This document shows positions 44,007 through 53,142 of a DNA stretch of 56,001 bases, one piece after another (position 1 is the first letter of the stretch; every line of letters starts with the position of its first letter). Position numbers and translations under genes: made by a program. The notes under the pieces are model-generated. The model was given only the letters and a program-made list of their open reading frames with translations. It had not been told where the DNA came from and ran no database searches. Source of the DNA: an uncultured Clostridia bacterium (lineage in GTDB: Bacteria; Bacillota; Clostridia; Christensenellales; Borkfalkiaceae); NCBI GenBank assembly GCA_947629485.1, contig CANRDX010000007.1, forward strand, positions 1 to 56,001, given 5' to 3'.

Positions 44007-46573
44007 GACCGCTCTATCTTGAATTTTGCGGCGTCAATTCCTTTTCCGAGCCTGCAAAAATCGATTTTGAAAAGCTGCTCGAATTCGGGATCTTCGGCAT
44101 CTTCGGAGATACCGGTTCGGGGAAGAGCACGATCTTGGACTGCATCGGATTCGCCCTTTACGGCAACATTGCGCGGTCGCGCTCGGGCAGCATTGCAGAC
44201 GTCATCAACTACGCGCAGGACAGTGCGTACGTCCGCTTTGAATTTCAGATCGTATTCGAGGGCGAACGCAGAACGTTCCGCGTGGAGCGGGAACTGAAAC
44301 GCAAGAACGCGGCGCAGAGCGTGCGCGTTTACGAGCGGAAGGGGGGGGATCTCACCGCCCTTGCTGAGGGATATCGCGAGTGCAACGCCCTTCTCGAACG
44401 CATCATAGGCCTCGAACAGAAGGATTTTGAAAAGTGCATCGCCCTGCCGCAGGGAGAGTTCGCGCAATTCGTAAAAGCGTCGCGGGGCGACCGCCTCAAA
44501 CTCGTCTCGCGCCTCTTCGATCTCGAAGAATACGGCGAAAAACTCACGAAAAAGGTCAACCGCCGTTATTCGGACTCCCTCATGGCGACGGAGGTGCTCA
44601 AAACGCGCCTCGAACAGTATGCGGGCATTTCCGAGGAAAACAACAAATCGCTCGAACAGCGGATCGCGGCGCTCGCCGCCGAGGAGAAGGGATCCGCCGC
44701 GGCTTTGGAGAAAGCGAGAGCGCAGGAGAACGCGCTCGCCGCTGCGCTTGCCCGCAAGACGGAGGCAGAGCGGATCCACGCGCGGCTCTCCGAACTCGAA
44801 GCGCGCGAGGGCGAGATGGAAACGTACGGCAGGGAGCTTTCCCGTCTCGATAAGGCGAACGCCGTCGTCCGCGCGGCGGAGGAGGGAAAACAGCTCCGCA
44901 TGCGGCGGGATCGCGCGGTCGAGGCGCTCCGCGCCGCAGAGAGGGCATGCGCGGAGGCGGATTCCCGCCTTGCGAACGCCGCGGAATGGAGCGAAGAGCA
45001 GGACGCGGAACTCGAACGTCTCGCCCTGTGCGCGGAGCGGGCGCGTTCCGCCGAGGCGGACGGCGTGAGACTGCGCCGCGCAACGGAACGGATGACAGCC
45101 GTTCTCAAAGAACTCAACGCGGAACGCGGTCTGTTTGAGGATTTCGTCTACGATACGCGCAGAGCGGAATTGGAAGAGAAACTTTCCGCACTGGGCGCAG
45201 AGGATTTCCTCCGCTATGCGGAGATCCACGGAAAAGCCGCGCTGTTCCGCCGCGAATACGCCGTTTTCGCCGAGGAATTGGAGGAGCTGACCAAGCGGTA
45301 TCCCGTGATCGCCGCCGATTCCTCGCCCATCATCGAAAAATACAGAGAACTTTCGCAAGGGGGATCCCTCGATTTTCTGCAACTTCGCGCTTCCTTCGAG
45401 GAGAAGGAACGGGCGAGGGAAGAGGTTCGCGGGGAACTTCTCGCGTTGGAGAAATACAAGAGCAGGTACGATATGCACCTGCAACGCCTGCAACAGCTCG
45501 GGGAAGAATTTTCCCGCGCCAAAGAAGAGGCGGAGGAATTGAAGAAAAAACTGGACGGGATCCCTCCCAAAGCGGAGGCGGAGGAAGCGCTTGCCGTGAT
45601 GCGCAAACAAAAGCGCATGCAGAGCGAGGCGCGGGCGCGCGCCGTCGAAGCGTTTAGCGCCGCGCAATCCGCCCTTGCCGCCGCAAAGGAGCGCGAAAGC
45701 AGTGCGCAGACCGCGCTTGCGGAGGGCAGATCGCGCTACACCTCTGCGCTCGAAGCGGGCGGGTTTTCCGACGCGGACGAAGCGGCTGCGCTCACGGAGA
45801 AATACGGCGACGCGCAGGACGCTCAAAAGCGGTTGAACGCCTTTCGCAACGAACTTGCGGCAGTGCGCGCCCGCGACGCGGAACTTGTAAACGACCGCGA
45901 GAACGGCATTTCGCCCGACGCGCTCGCAGGCGTTGCCGCGGAACGCGCCGCGTGCGAGGAGACCCTGCGCGCATGTTCGCAGCAGCTCGCGCTTGCGGAA
46001 GAGGAGCTTCGCCGCGGACGTTCGGCGCTCTCGGAAAAAGCTGCCGTCGAAGCGCAGTATCGCGAGGCGAACGGCAGAACCGAACTTTTCAAGACGCTCA
46101 AAGATCTATTGCAGGGCAATCGGTTTATGGAATTTGCCGCCGAGGAATACTTACAGCGCGTGGCTGTGAACGCGAGCGCGCGGCTCCTATCTCTCACCGA
46201 CGGCAGGTATTTTTTGCGCTACGAGGGCGGATTCTTCGTCGGCGATAATTTCAACGGCGGGCAAAAGAGGGGAGTACATACCCTTTCGGGGGGCGAGACG
46301 TTCCTCGTTTCCCTCTCTCTGGCTCTGTCGCTCGGCGCGGAGATCTGCGCGCGCTCCCTTCGCCCCATAGAGTTCTTCTTCCTCGACGAAGGGTTCGGCA
46401 CGCTGGACGCGCACCTTGTGGACACGGTGATGGACAGCCTCGAAAAACTGCGCGGCGAACATTTCTCTATCGGTATCATTTCGCATGTCGGCGAATTAAA
46501 GCATAGAATTGACCGAAAGCTGACGGTCGAAAAGGCGACCGAACGGCACGGTTCTCAAATCCATACGGAGTGA
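44003..46573 (+). CDS. sbcC: Exonuclease SbcCD subunit C, short form without zinc hook
   Basis: 856 residues against the usual ~1,000-1,150. Walker A GDTGSGKST (~35-43) and a Q-loop-like PQGEF at the start; signature TLSGGETFLVSLSLAL, Walker B FFFLDEGFGTLD and the H-loop ISHV at the end. Between ~180 and ~700 is Ala/Arg/Glu coiled coil. I searched the whole protein for the CxxC hook that joins coiled-coil tips: none occurs. The apex may be the less regular stretch near residues 390-450. DNA end processing with SbcD. Confidence 0.93.
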   Translation: MRPLYLEFCGVNSFSEPAKIDFEKLLEFGIFGIFGDTGSGKSTILDCIGFALYGNIARSRSGSIADVINYAQDSAYVRFEFQIVFEGERRTFRVERELKRKNAAQSVRVYERKGGDLTALAEGYRECNALLERIIGLEQKDFEKCIALPQGEFAQFVKASRGDRLKLVSRLFDLEEYGEKLTKKVNRRYSDSLMATEVLKTRLEQYAGISEENNKSLEQRIAALAAEEKGSAAALEKARAQENALAAALARKTEAERIHARLSELEAREGEMETYGRELSRLDKANAVVRAAEEGKQLRMRRDRAVEALRAAERACAEADSRLANAAEWSEEQDAELERLALCAERARSAEADGVRLRRATERMTAVLKELNAERGLFEDFVYDTRRAELEEKLSALGAEDFLRYAEIHGKAALFRREYAVFAEELEELTKRYPVIAADSSPIIEKYRELSQGGSLDFLQLRASFEEKERAREEVRGELLALEKYKSRYDMHLQRLQQLGEEFSRAKEEAEELKKKLDGIPPKAEAEEALAVMRKQKRMQSEARARAVEAFSAAQSALAAAKERESSAQTALAEGRSRYTSALEAGGFSDADEAAALTEKYGDAQDAQKRLNAFRNELAAVRARDAELVNDRENGISPDALAGVAAERAACEETLRACSQQLALAEEELRRGRSALSEKAAVEAQYREANGRTELFKTLKDLLQGNRFMEFAAEEYLQRVAVNASARLLSLTDGRYFLRYEGGFFVGDNFNGGQKRGVHTLSGGETFLVSLSLALSLGAEICARSLRPIEFFFLDEGFGTLDAHLVDTVMDSLEKLRGEHFSIGIISHVGELKHRIDRKLTVEKATERHGSQIHTE

Positions 46574-46582
46574 GGTTTCGAT

Positions 46583-48268
46583 TTGGCGAACAAGATTCTG
46601 ACGCCCGTCACACTGTGGAAGGATTTCGACGAGACTCTTCCGCTCGACGAAAATATCATTTCGGAAACCGCCGAGGAAGGCGTCGTCTACCGCGACGTGA
46701 CCTTCCGCGGACGGGATACCGCCGAGGGGCGCGTACTCATCTACGCGCGGTATATCTTCCCGGAGAAGGAAAGTTCCTTCCCCGCGATTTTGATGCTCTT
46801 CGAGGCGGGCATGCCCTTCGACGAGCCGTTCGTCCTGCATTATGTGCGGCAGGGCTACGGCGTTCTCTGCGTCGATTACTGCGGCGAGCGCCCCGAGGGG
46901 CCGCACACCGTGTATCCGCGCTGCGTGGAGTATGCGAATTTCATCCGCGCGGGCAGACGCATGACTTTCTGCGACGATACGGCGAAGGAGACCTCGTGGT
47001 ACGAATGGGCTGCCGTCGCGAGATATGCCGCGCGCTATCTTCGCGAGCGGGAAGAGGTCACCGCCGTGGGCGCGATGGGCATGCGCACGGGCGGCGAAGT
47101 CCTCTTTAAGATCGCGCCCTATGCCGGGCTTTCCTGCATGATCTCCGTTTGCGCGGCGGGCTGGCTCGCCTACCGCGGGATCGATAAGTTCGGCCCCGAA
47201 GGGGAGAAGCGCGTATTCGACGAAGAGCGGCACCGTTTCATCGCGGGGCTGGATTCCCAGAGCTACGCGCCCTACATCCATTGCCCCGTTCTGCTCATCT
47301 CGGCGATGAACGATAAAGCCTACAACTACGACCGCGTTTACGATACGTTCACGCAGCTCGACCCCGAGCTTGAACGCGCCCTTCTTTTTTCGGCGCACGG
47401 AAACGGACTGCTCGGTTCCCACTCCCTCGAAGATATCGACCTCTTCCTCGGGAAATACTTGAAAAAGCACTCCGTCTTTGTGAGCAAGCCCATCGGCGTC
47501 AGCATCGCGGAGAACGAGGCGGGCGATCTCATCGTGAAGGGGGAGTTCGATCCCGAAGGGGAGATCAAGGAATTCGGCATTTTCTATACCGAGAACGTCG
47601 CCGCCTTTAAGACGAGGGATTGGACGCGCGTCCTCGGAAGAAACGAAGATCTTGCGGGCAACATCGGCGCCGTCCCGCTGCCACTCTTTACGGGGAGCCG
47701 TCAGGCGCTCGTCTATGCCTTTGCCAACTATTCCAACAGCTTTTCCGTGACTTCCAAGATCTTGGAGATCAACGTGCAAAAACAATATGCCAACGCCCGC
47801 CCGAGGACGAGGATCCTCTATGCGGAAGAGGACGGGAGAAACGGCTTTGCCGTATTCCGCCGCCGCACGCGCGCCGTTGCCGATTGTTTCGTCGGGGACA
47901 TCGGCGCCGCTTCCGCCATTCTGCCGGGGTACGGCGGCATCAAGGGAATGGCTGTCTCTTCGGGGATTATTTCCTACCGCGTCGGCGAACCGCGCTTCCG
48001 CCCGCCCGAGGGCGTATCCTTCCGCTTCGACGCGTACTGTAAGGTCAATACCCGTTTGCGCGTCGTATTCTACCGCGACGAAGAAGAGGACGTCGGCTTC
48101 AAGTGCGACGTTCCCGTTGCGGGCGGAGGGAAGTGGAAGAGCATTCTGCTGGACGCCAACGATTTCAAATCCGACCGCGGCGTGTCGCTCTCGGATTTCG
48201 AGGGCGTGGTCTCCGTCGTGTTCATGTGCGACGACGAGGCGCTCATCAATAACGTTCTTTGGATCTGA
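46583..48268 (+). CDS. Alpha/beta-hydrolase-like protein with C-terminal beta-sandwich, probably inactive
   Basis: 561 residues from a TTG at 46583 (GGAGTGAGG upstream). Residues ~30-300 resemble acetyl-esterase/dienelactone-type hydrolases: a loop around VDYCGERPEG, then GAMGMRTGG where GxSxGG is expected, so the nucleophile serine appears to be arginine. A candidate Asp (AMNDKAYN) and His (FSAHGNGLLGSH) remain. Residues ~420-561 look like a carbohydrate-binding-type jelly roll (KWKSILLDANDF, ending NNVLWI). No signal peptide. Function unknown; a binding or regulatory role for sugars is a guess. The downstream lepB is 51 bases away. Confidence 0.7.
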   Translation: MANKILTPVTLWKDFDETLPLDENIISETAEEGVVYRDVTFRGRDTAEGRVLIYARYIFPEKESSFPAILMLFEAGMPFDEPFVLHYVRQGYGVLCVDYCGERPEGPHTVYPRCVEYANFIRAGRRMTFCDDTAKETSWYEWAAVARYAARYLREREEVTAVGAMGMRTGGEVLFKIAPYAGLSCMISVCAAGWLAYRGIDKFGPEGEKRVFDEERHRFIAGLDSQSYAPYIHCPVLLISAMNDKAYNYDRVYDTFTQLDPELERALLFSAHGNGLLGSHSLEDIDLFLGKYLKKHSVFVSKPIGVSIAENEAGDLIVKGEFDPEGEIKEFGIFYTENVAAFKTRDWTRVLGRNEDLAGNIGAVPLPLFTGSRQALVYAFANYSNSFSVTSKILEINVQKQYANARPRTRILYAEEDGRNGFAVFRRRTRAVADCFVGDIGAASAILPGYGGIKGMAVSSGIISYRVGEPRFRPPEGVSFRFDAYCKVNTRLRVVFYRDEEEDVGFKCDVPVAGGGKWKSILLDANDFKSDRGVSLSDFEGVVSVVFMCDDEALINNVLWI

Positions 48269-48319
48269 TATGAAACGCCGTGACATGGTAGAAAAAAATC
48301 GCGATCGGGGGGAGAAAGC

Positions 48320-48982
48320 ATGAAAAAGCGCCCCTCCATGCTCGGAACGCGCGAGAAAGACAGCCCTTCCCGCAAGGCGTTTTGGGCGGTCGTCTATTGC
48401 CTGCTGATTTTTTGCGCGCTGTTTCTTATCGCCGATATCTGGATCAAACAGAGCTATTTTTTGGTCAATGTAGACGGCGTCTCCATGCAGGGCAGCCCCG
48501 AGGATCGCACGATCCACGACGGCGACGTCTTGTATGCGGCGCGCTACAACGGCGAGGTGCGGCGCGGAGACGTCGTGGTCATCGACGTATCGAACAGTCC
48601 TTATTTCCAGCGGAGACCCGACCCGCCTACCAATATCATCAAGCGGGTGATCGCCACGGAGGGCGATACGCTGCGCATCGACGGCGACGGGGCGGTATAT
48701 CTTCGCCGTGCGGGTACGGAAGAGGAGGAATTGCTCGAAGAGCCGTATATCAAGGGGAACTCCGCGCCCAAGTCTTTGCATGGCAAATGGGAATGGACGC
48801 TCAAAGAAGGGGAGATCTTCGTGATGGGCGACAACCGCGAGGATAGCGACGATTCCCGCTATGCGGGAGCGTTTCCCGCAGAGGATATCATCGGCGTCGT
48901 GCTCGATTGGAGCTATCTCGGCGGCGCTTCGGGCTGGGAGAGCGTTACGGCTTTCTTTATCCGCACCTTTTTGGGCGGCTGA
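48320..48982 (+). CDS. lepB: Signal peptidase I
   Basis: 220 residues. One N-terminal membrane helix (~21-42) anchors an extracytoplasmic catalytic domain with Ser55 in GVSM and Lys108 in NIIKRVIATEGD; the GDNREDSDDSRYAG box E follows. Gram-positive SipS type. It removes signal peptides from exported proteins. GGGGGGAGA precedes the ATG. Confidence 0.95.
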   Translation: MKKRPSMLGTREKDSPSRKAFWAVVYCLLIFCALFLIADIWIKQSYFLVNVDGVSMQGSPEDRTIHDGDVLYAARYNGEVRRGDVVVIDVSNSPYFQRRPDPPTNIIKRVIATEGDTLRIDGDGAVYLRRAGTEEEELLEEPYIKGNSAPKSLHGKWEWTLKEGEIFVMGDNREDSDDSRYAGAFPAEDIIGVVLDWSYLGGASGWESVTAFFIRTFLGG

Positions 48983-49008
48983 ATTTGAGACAAAAAAAGG
49001 AGGAGACC

Positions 49009-49851
49009 ATGCAGATCCAAATCACGTCGGATAGTACTTGCGACCTCGGGAAATACGCCTTAGAGCGCGATATCGCGCTCATGCCGCTCTCGGTGATCTT
49101 GGGAGACGACGCCTACGCGGACGGGGTGACCATCGTCCCGCAGGATATCTTTGATTTTTATGCGCGCACGGGGCAGCTTCCCAAGACCGCCGCCCCGAGC
49201 ATCGCGGACTACGAGGAGTTCTTTCGCCGCTTTATAGAAGCGGGGAAAGAAGTGATCCATTTCAGCATTTCTTCGAGATCTTCATCCGCACACGCGTATG
49301 CTGCGGAAGCCGCGAAAGCGTTCGGCGGGAAAGTGCGCGTGATAGATAGCAAGGCGCTCTCTTCGGGGCAGGGCTTGCTCGTGATGAAGGCTTCGGACAT
49401 GCTCCGCGAGGGGAAGAGCGCGGAGGAGATCGCAGCGTGCGTCAATGCGCTGCGCCCCAACGTGAACACCTCCTTCATTCCCGACAGGCTCGACTATCTT
49501 TTCAAGGGCGGCAGATGTTCGCGCATGCAGATGTACGGCGCGAATCTTCTCAAAATCCACCCGCTCATCGAGATGGACGACGGCCAGCTCGTCGCGGAGA
49601 AGAAATACCGCGGTTCCATGACGAAATGCGTGGAGCAATATATCGCCGATCTTGCGCAAAAATACCCCGCCTACGATCGGACGCGCTGTTTCGTCACTCA
49701 CAGCAGCGCAGACGCCGATCTCGTCGCCTTCGCAAAAGAGCGGGTGCAAGCGCTGTTTTCCTTCGGGGAAGTCCTCGAAACGGTCGCGGGGTCCGTCATC
49801 ACGGGTCATTGCGGCAGAAATACGCTCGGCGTGCTGTTCATCGCCGTCTGA
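49009..49851 (+). CDS. DegV family fatty-acid-binding protein (FakB-like)
   Basis: 280 residues from the ATG at 49009 (AAGGAGGAGACC upstream). Typical opening ITSDSTCDLG, then SSRSSSAHAYA for fatty acid carboxylate contact, KVRVIDSKALSSGQG, and GHCGRNTLGVLF at the end. FakB proteins present fatty acids to the FakA kinase for phospholipid synthesis; no FakA is nearby. It follows lepB by 26 bases. Confidence 0.93.
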   Translation: MQIQITSDSTCDLGKYALERDIALMPLSVILGDDAYADGVTIVPQDIFDFYARTGQLPKTAAPSIADYEEFFRRFIEAGKEVIHFSISSRSSSAHAYAAEAAKAFGGKVRVIDSKALSSGQGLLVMKASDMLREGKSAEEIAACVNALRPNVNTSFIPDRLDYLFKGGRCSRMQMYGANLLKIHPLIEMDDGQLVAEKKYRGSMTKCVEQYIADLAQKYPAYDRTRCFVTHSSADADLVAFAKERVQALFSFGEVLETVAGSVITGHCGRNTLGVLFIAV

Positions 49852-49884
49852 TCAACATTTCGCAGACATTTTAGGAGCAAATAT

Positions 49885-51651
49885 ATGGAAAGAAAGGATG
49901 TACAACAAAAGTATAAATGGAACATATCCGACGTATTCGCGGACGACGCGGCGTGGGAAGCGGCGTTTGCCGCGCTGGGCAGCCCCGATCTTATGCGGTT
50001 CAAGGGCACGCTGAATACGGCGGAAAATATCCTTGCCTATTTCAAGGCGGAGGAAACGTACACGGTCGCGCTTCTCCGCGTCTATCTCTACGCGTTCATG
50101 AAGCACGACGAGGACGTCCGCGTGACGAAATACAATTCCTATCTCGCAAAGACGATCGCGCTTCTCACCAAACTCGAAGCGGAGACCGCGTTTTCCACGC
50201 CCGAACTCACTTCGCTTTCCGATGAGACCTTGCAGTCGCTCATCGAAGATCCCCGCCTCAAAGATTACGACTATTTGCTCTCGCGCGTCAAGGCGAGCAA
50301 GAAGCACACGCTCTCCGAAAAGGAGGAGATCGTGCTCGCGCAGGCGGGGGAGCCGCTCGCGGTCGCGGGGGACGTCTTCGAGATGCTCGACAACGCGGAA
50401 CTTGATCTTCCCGAGATCGAGTACGAGGGGGAGAAGGTGCGCCTTTCGCACGGGCTGTACTCCGTGATCATGAACGGACACGACAGGAAGAAGCGCGAAG
50501 AGGCGTTCAAACTATACTATTCGGCATATAAAAAGATCCTCAGCACGCTCGCCGTGACGTATTACGGCAACGTGAAGAAGGATATCTTCTACAAGACGGT
50601 GCGCGGATACGCTTCTTCGCTCGAAATGGCGCTCTTTGAAGAGGACGTCGACGAGAGCGTATATTACCGCCTCGTGAATTGCGTCCACGGCGGGTTCCCG
50701 CTCATGCACCGCTACATGGCGCTCCGCAAGAAACTTCTCGGCTACGATGAGATGCACATGTACGATATCTATCCTTCGCTGGTGCGGGACGCCGAGTTGA
50801 AACTTTCGTTCGAGGAGGCGTTCGACCTCTGCCTCAAAGGGCTTGCTCCGCTCGGAGAGGAATATCTCTCGCTCTTTGAACGGGGGAGAAAGGATCGCTG
50901 GATCGACGTCTGCGAGACGGAGGGGAAGCGCAACGGGGCGTATTCCATCGGCATATACGGCAACCATCCCTTCGTGCTTCTGAACTATCAGAAGACGACG
51001 CACGACGTGTTCACGATCGCGCACGAAATGGGGCACTCGCTGCACTCCTACTATTCCAACGAATATCAGCCCTACGCGAAGTCGGATTACAAGATCTTCG
51101 TCGCCGAAGTCGCAAGCACCGTTAACGAAGTTTTGCTCCTCAAATATCTCCTCAAAACCACGAAGGATAAAGATCTGAGGAAGTATCTCCTCAACTATTT
51201 CCTCGATATGATCCGCACGACGCTGTTCCGCCAGACGCAATTTGCGGAATTTGAAGAGAAAGCGCACGAGCTTGCCGAGCGCGGGGAACCGCTCAACAAG
51301 GATAATCTCTCCGAGCTGTACCTCGGCCTCAATCGGGCGTATTACGGCGACGCCGTCGTGCACGACGAGGAGATCGCCTTCGAGTGGGCGAGGATCCCGC
51401 ACTTCTACCGCTCGTTCTATGTATATAAATACGCGACGGGCATCACCTCCGCGATCTGTATCGCCAACTGCATTTTGAGCGAGGGCGAAAAAGCGGTGGA
51501 GCAGTACAAGAACTTCTTAAAGGGCGGCTGTTCCGCCGATCCCGTGTCCCTGCTCAAAATCGCGGGGGCGGATCTCACGACGGAGGCGCCGTTCAAGGCA
51601 GCCATGTCGGAGTTCGAAGCCGCGCTCGCAGAATTTGAATCGGTTTGCTGA
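49885..51651 (+). CDS. pepF: Oligoendopeptidase F (M3B)
   Basis: 588 residues, normal size. N-terminal helical domain starting YKWNISDVF; zinc site HEMGHSLHSYYS with His380, Glu381 and His384, and the third ligand in EVASTVNEVLL. Cytosolic degradation of 6-17 residue peptides. Leader contains TTTAGGAGC ahead of the ATG. Confidence 0.96.
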   Translation: MERKDVQQKYKWNISDVFADDAAWEAAFAALGSPDLMRFKGTLNTAENILAYFKAEETYTVALLRVYLYAFMKHDEDVRVTKYNSYLAKTIALLTKLEAETAFSTPELTSLSDETLQSLIEDPRLKDYDYLLSRVKASKKHTLSEKEEIVLAQAGEPLAVAGDVFEMLDNAELDLPEIEYEGEKVRLSHGLYSVIMNGHDRKKREEAFKLYYSAYKKILSTLAVTYYGNVKKDIFYKTVRGYASSLEMALFEEDVDESVYYRLVNCVHGGFPLMHRYMALRKKLLGYDEMHMYDIYPSLVRDAELKLSFEEAFDLCLKGLAPLGEEYLSLFERGRKDRWIDVCETEGKRNGAYSIGIYGNHPFVLLNYQKTTHDVFTIAHEMGHSLHSYYSNEYQPYAKSDYKIFVAEVASTVNEVLLLKYLLKTTKDKDLRKYLLNYFLDMIRTTLFRQTQFAEFEEKAHELAERGEPLNKDNLSELYLGLNRAYYGDAVVHDEEIAFEWARIPHFYRSFYVYKYATGITSAICIANCILSEGEKAVEQYKNFLKGGCSADPVSLLKIAGADLTTEAPFKAAMSEFEAALAEFESVC

Positions 51652-51696
51652 ATCCGCGCCGATTTGAGACAACGAAAAACATAAGGAAAAAATATC

Positions 51697-53139
51697 ATGG
51701 CGAACAATCAAATGCCGCACAATCTCGACGCCGAGGCCGCTCTCCTCGGGTGCCTTATCATCGACGAGGCCGTCCAGTCGGATATTCTCGGATCCCTTCG
51801 CGAAGAGGATTTTTATCAGGAATCGCATCGCCTCATTCTCTCTGCGATGAAGCGCATTTTCGGCGCGCGCAAAACGGTGGACGTGGTCACGCTCACCGAT
51901 CAGTTGGATCGCGACGGGACGTTGGAACGCGCGGGCGGACTGCAAACGATCACCGAACTTGCGAACGGAACGCCGTCGGCGGCGAATTATAAGCAGTACC
52001 TTGCCATCGTGCGCCGCGACAGCGTGAACCGCGCGTTGATCCGCGCCGCGCGCGACATCGCGGAGAACTGCCAAAAGGGGCTGGAAGAGCGCGAAGCGCT
52101 TGCCTTTGCGGAAAAGCAGGTGTACGATATCTCCAAGCAGGAGGACGCGACCATGCTCTCTTCTCTGGGAGACGGTTCCGTGCTCATGCAGGTCATCAAG
52201 AAATTCGAGGATATCCAATCCGATCCCAACGCCTTCCGCGGCGTGGAGACGGGGTTCAAACATCTCGACCGCATCACCAACGGGCTGCAAAAGTCCGATC
52301 TCATCGTCATCGCCGCCCGCCCGGGCATGGGAAAGACGTCGCTCGCAATGAACATCGTCGAGCATGCTTGTCTCCGCAAGGGGAAGATCGCGGCGGTGTT
52401 CTCCCTCGAAATGCCCCGCGTGCAGATCGCGCAGAGGTTGCTTTGCGCGCATGCGGAAGTGAGCATGGAGAAAGCGCTTTCGGGCAAGCTCGTGCAAAAG
52501 GAATGGAAGAACCTCATGCTCGCGAGCGACCGTCTGCAAAAGAGCAAGATCTATATCGACGATTCTTCGCGCGTCACGCCTGCGGAGATCCTCTCCAAAT
52601 GCCGCCGTCTCGCCGCCTCGGAAGGGGGGCTTGACCTCGTCATGATCGACTATATCCAGCTCATGGGTGGGGAGATCAAGAACGGGAACGATTTCAACCG
52701 CCAGCAGGAGATCGCCTCCATCACCCGCGATCTCAAAATCATGGCGAAGGAATTGGACGTCCCCGTGATCGCGCTCTCCCAGCTCAGGCGTATCCAGACC
52801 AAAGAGCCGCAGCTCTCCGATCTGCGCGAATCGGGCGCGATCGAACAGGACGCGGATATCGTCATGTTCATCAACCGCCCCGATGTGACCGCGAGCGCCG
52901 ACGAGCTTGCGAAGGGGAATATCGTGAAGGGCGCGGCGGAACTCGTCATCGCCAAGCACAGAAACGGCGCGCTCGGGCGGATCCAGCTCCGCTTCCTCGG
53001 CGAGACGACGAGATTCGTCGATATCGACGATCAGAATCTTCCCGTCGAAGAGCCTGTCTATTCGAGAAAGGCGGCGATCCCGACGGCGGAAGAGGCATTC
53101 CCTCCGCAGGACGGCGGCGACGATATCCCCTTCGAGTAA
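51697..53139 (+). CDS. dnaB: Replicative DNA helicase DnaB
   Basis: 480 residues (called dnaC in B. subtilis). N-terminal collar domain opening PHNLDAEAALLGCLI; RecA-like ATPase with GMGKTSLAMN near residue 208, Walker B VMIDYIQLM, and DLRESGAIEQDADIVMF. No intein. It unwinds the fork and recruits primase. The start lies 45 bases after pepF. Confidence 0.97.
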   Translation: MANNQMPHNLDAEAALLGCLIIDEAVQSDILGSLREEDFYQESHRLILSAMKRIFGARKTVDVVTLTDQLDRDGTLERAGGLQTITELANGTPSAANYKQYLAIVRRDSVNRALIRAARDIAENCQKGLEEREALAFAEKQVYDISKQEDATMLSSLGDGSVLMQVIKKFEDIQSDPNAFRGVETGFKHLDRITNGLQKSDLIVIAARPGMGKTSLAMNIVEHACLRKGKIAAVFSLEMPRVQIAQRLLCAHAEVSMEKALSGKLVQKEWKNLMLASDRLQKSKIYIDDSSRVTPAEILSKCRRLAASEGGLDLVMIDYIQLMGGEIKNGNDFNRQQEIASITRDLKIMAKELDVPVIALSQLRRIQTKEPQLSDLRESGAIEQDADIVMFINRPDVTASADELAKGNIVKGAAELVIAKHRNGALGRIQLRFLGETTRFVDIDDQNLPVEEPVYSRKAAIPTAEEAFPPQDGGDDIPFE

Positions 53140-53142
53140 GCC

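Noticed and set aside
43928-45826. 632-codon open frame antisense to sbcC
   Set aside because: Phe/Arg/Leu-rich shadow of the Glu/Ala-rich coiled coil.
48270-48323. 17-codon basic open frame before lepB with ATGA overlap
   Set aside because: Too short, no ribosome site; the purine-rich stretch inside it is the lepB ribosome site.
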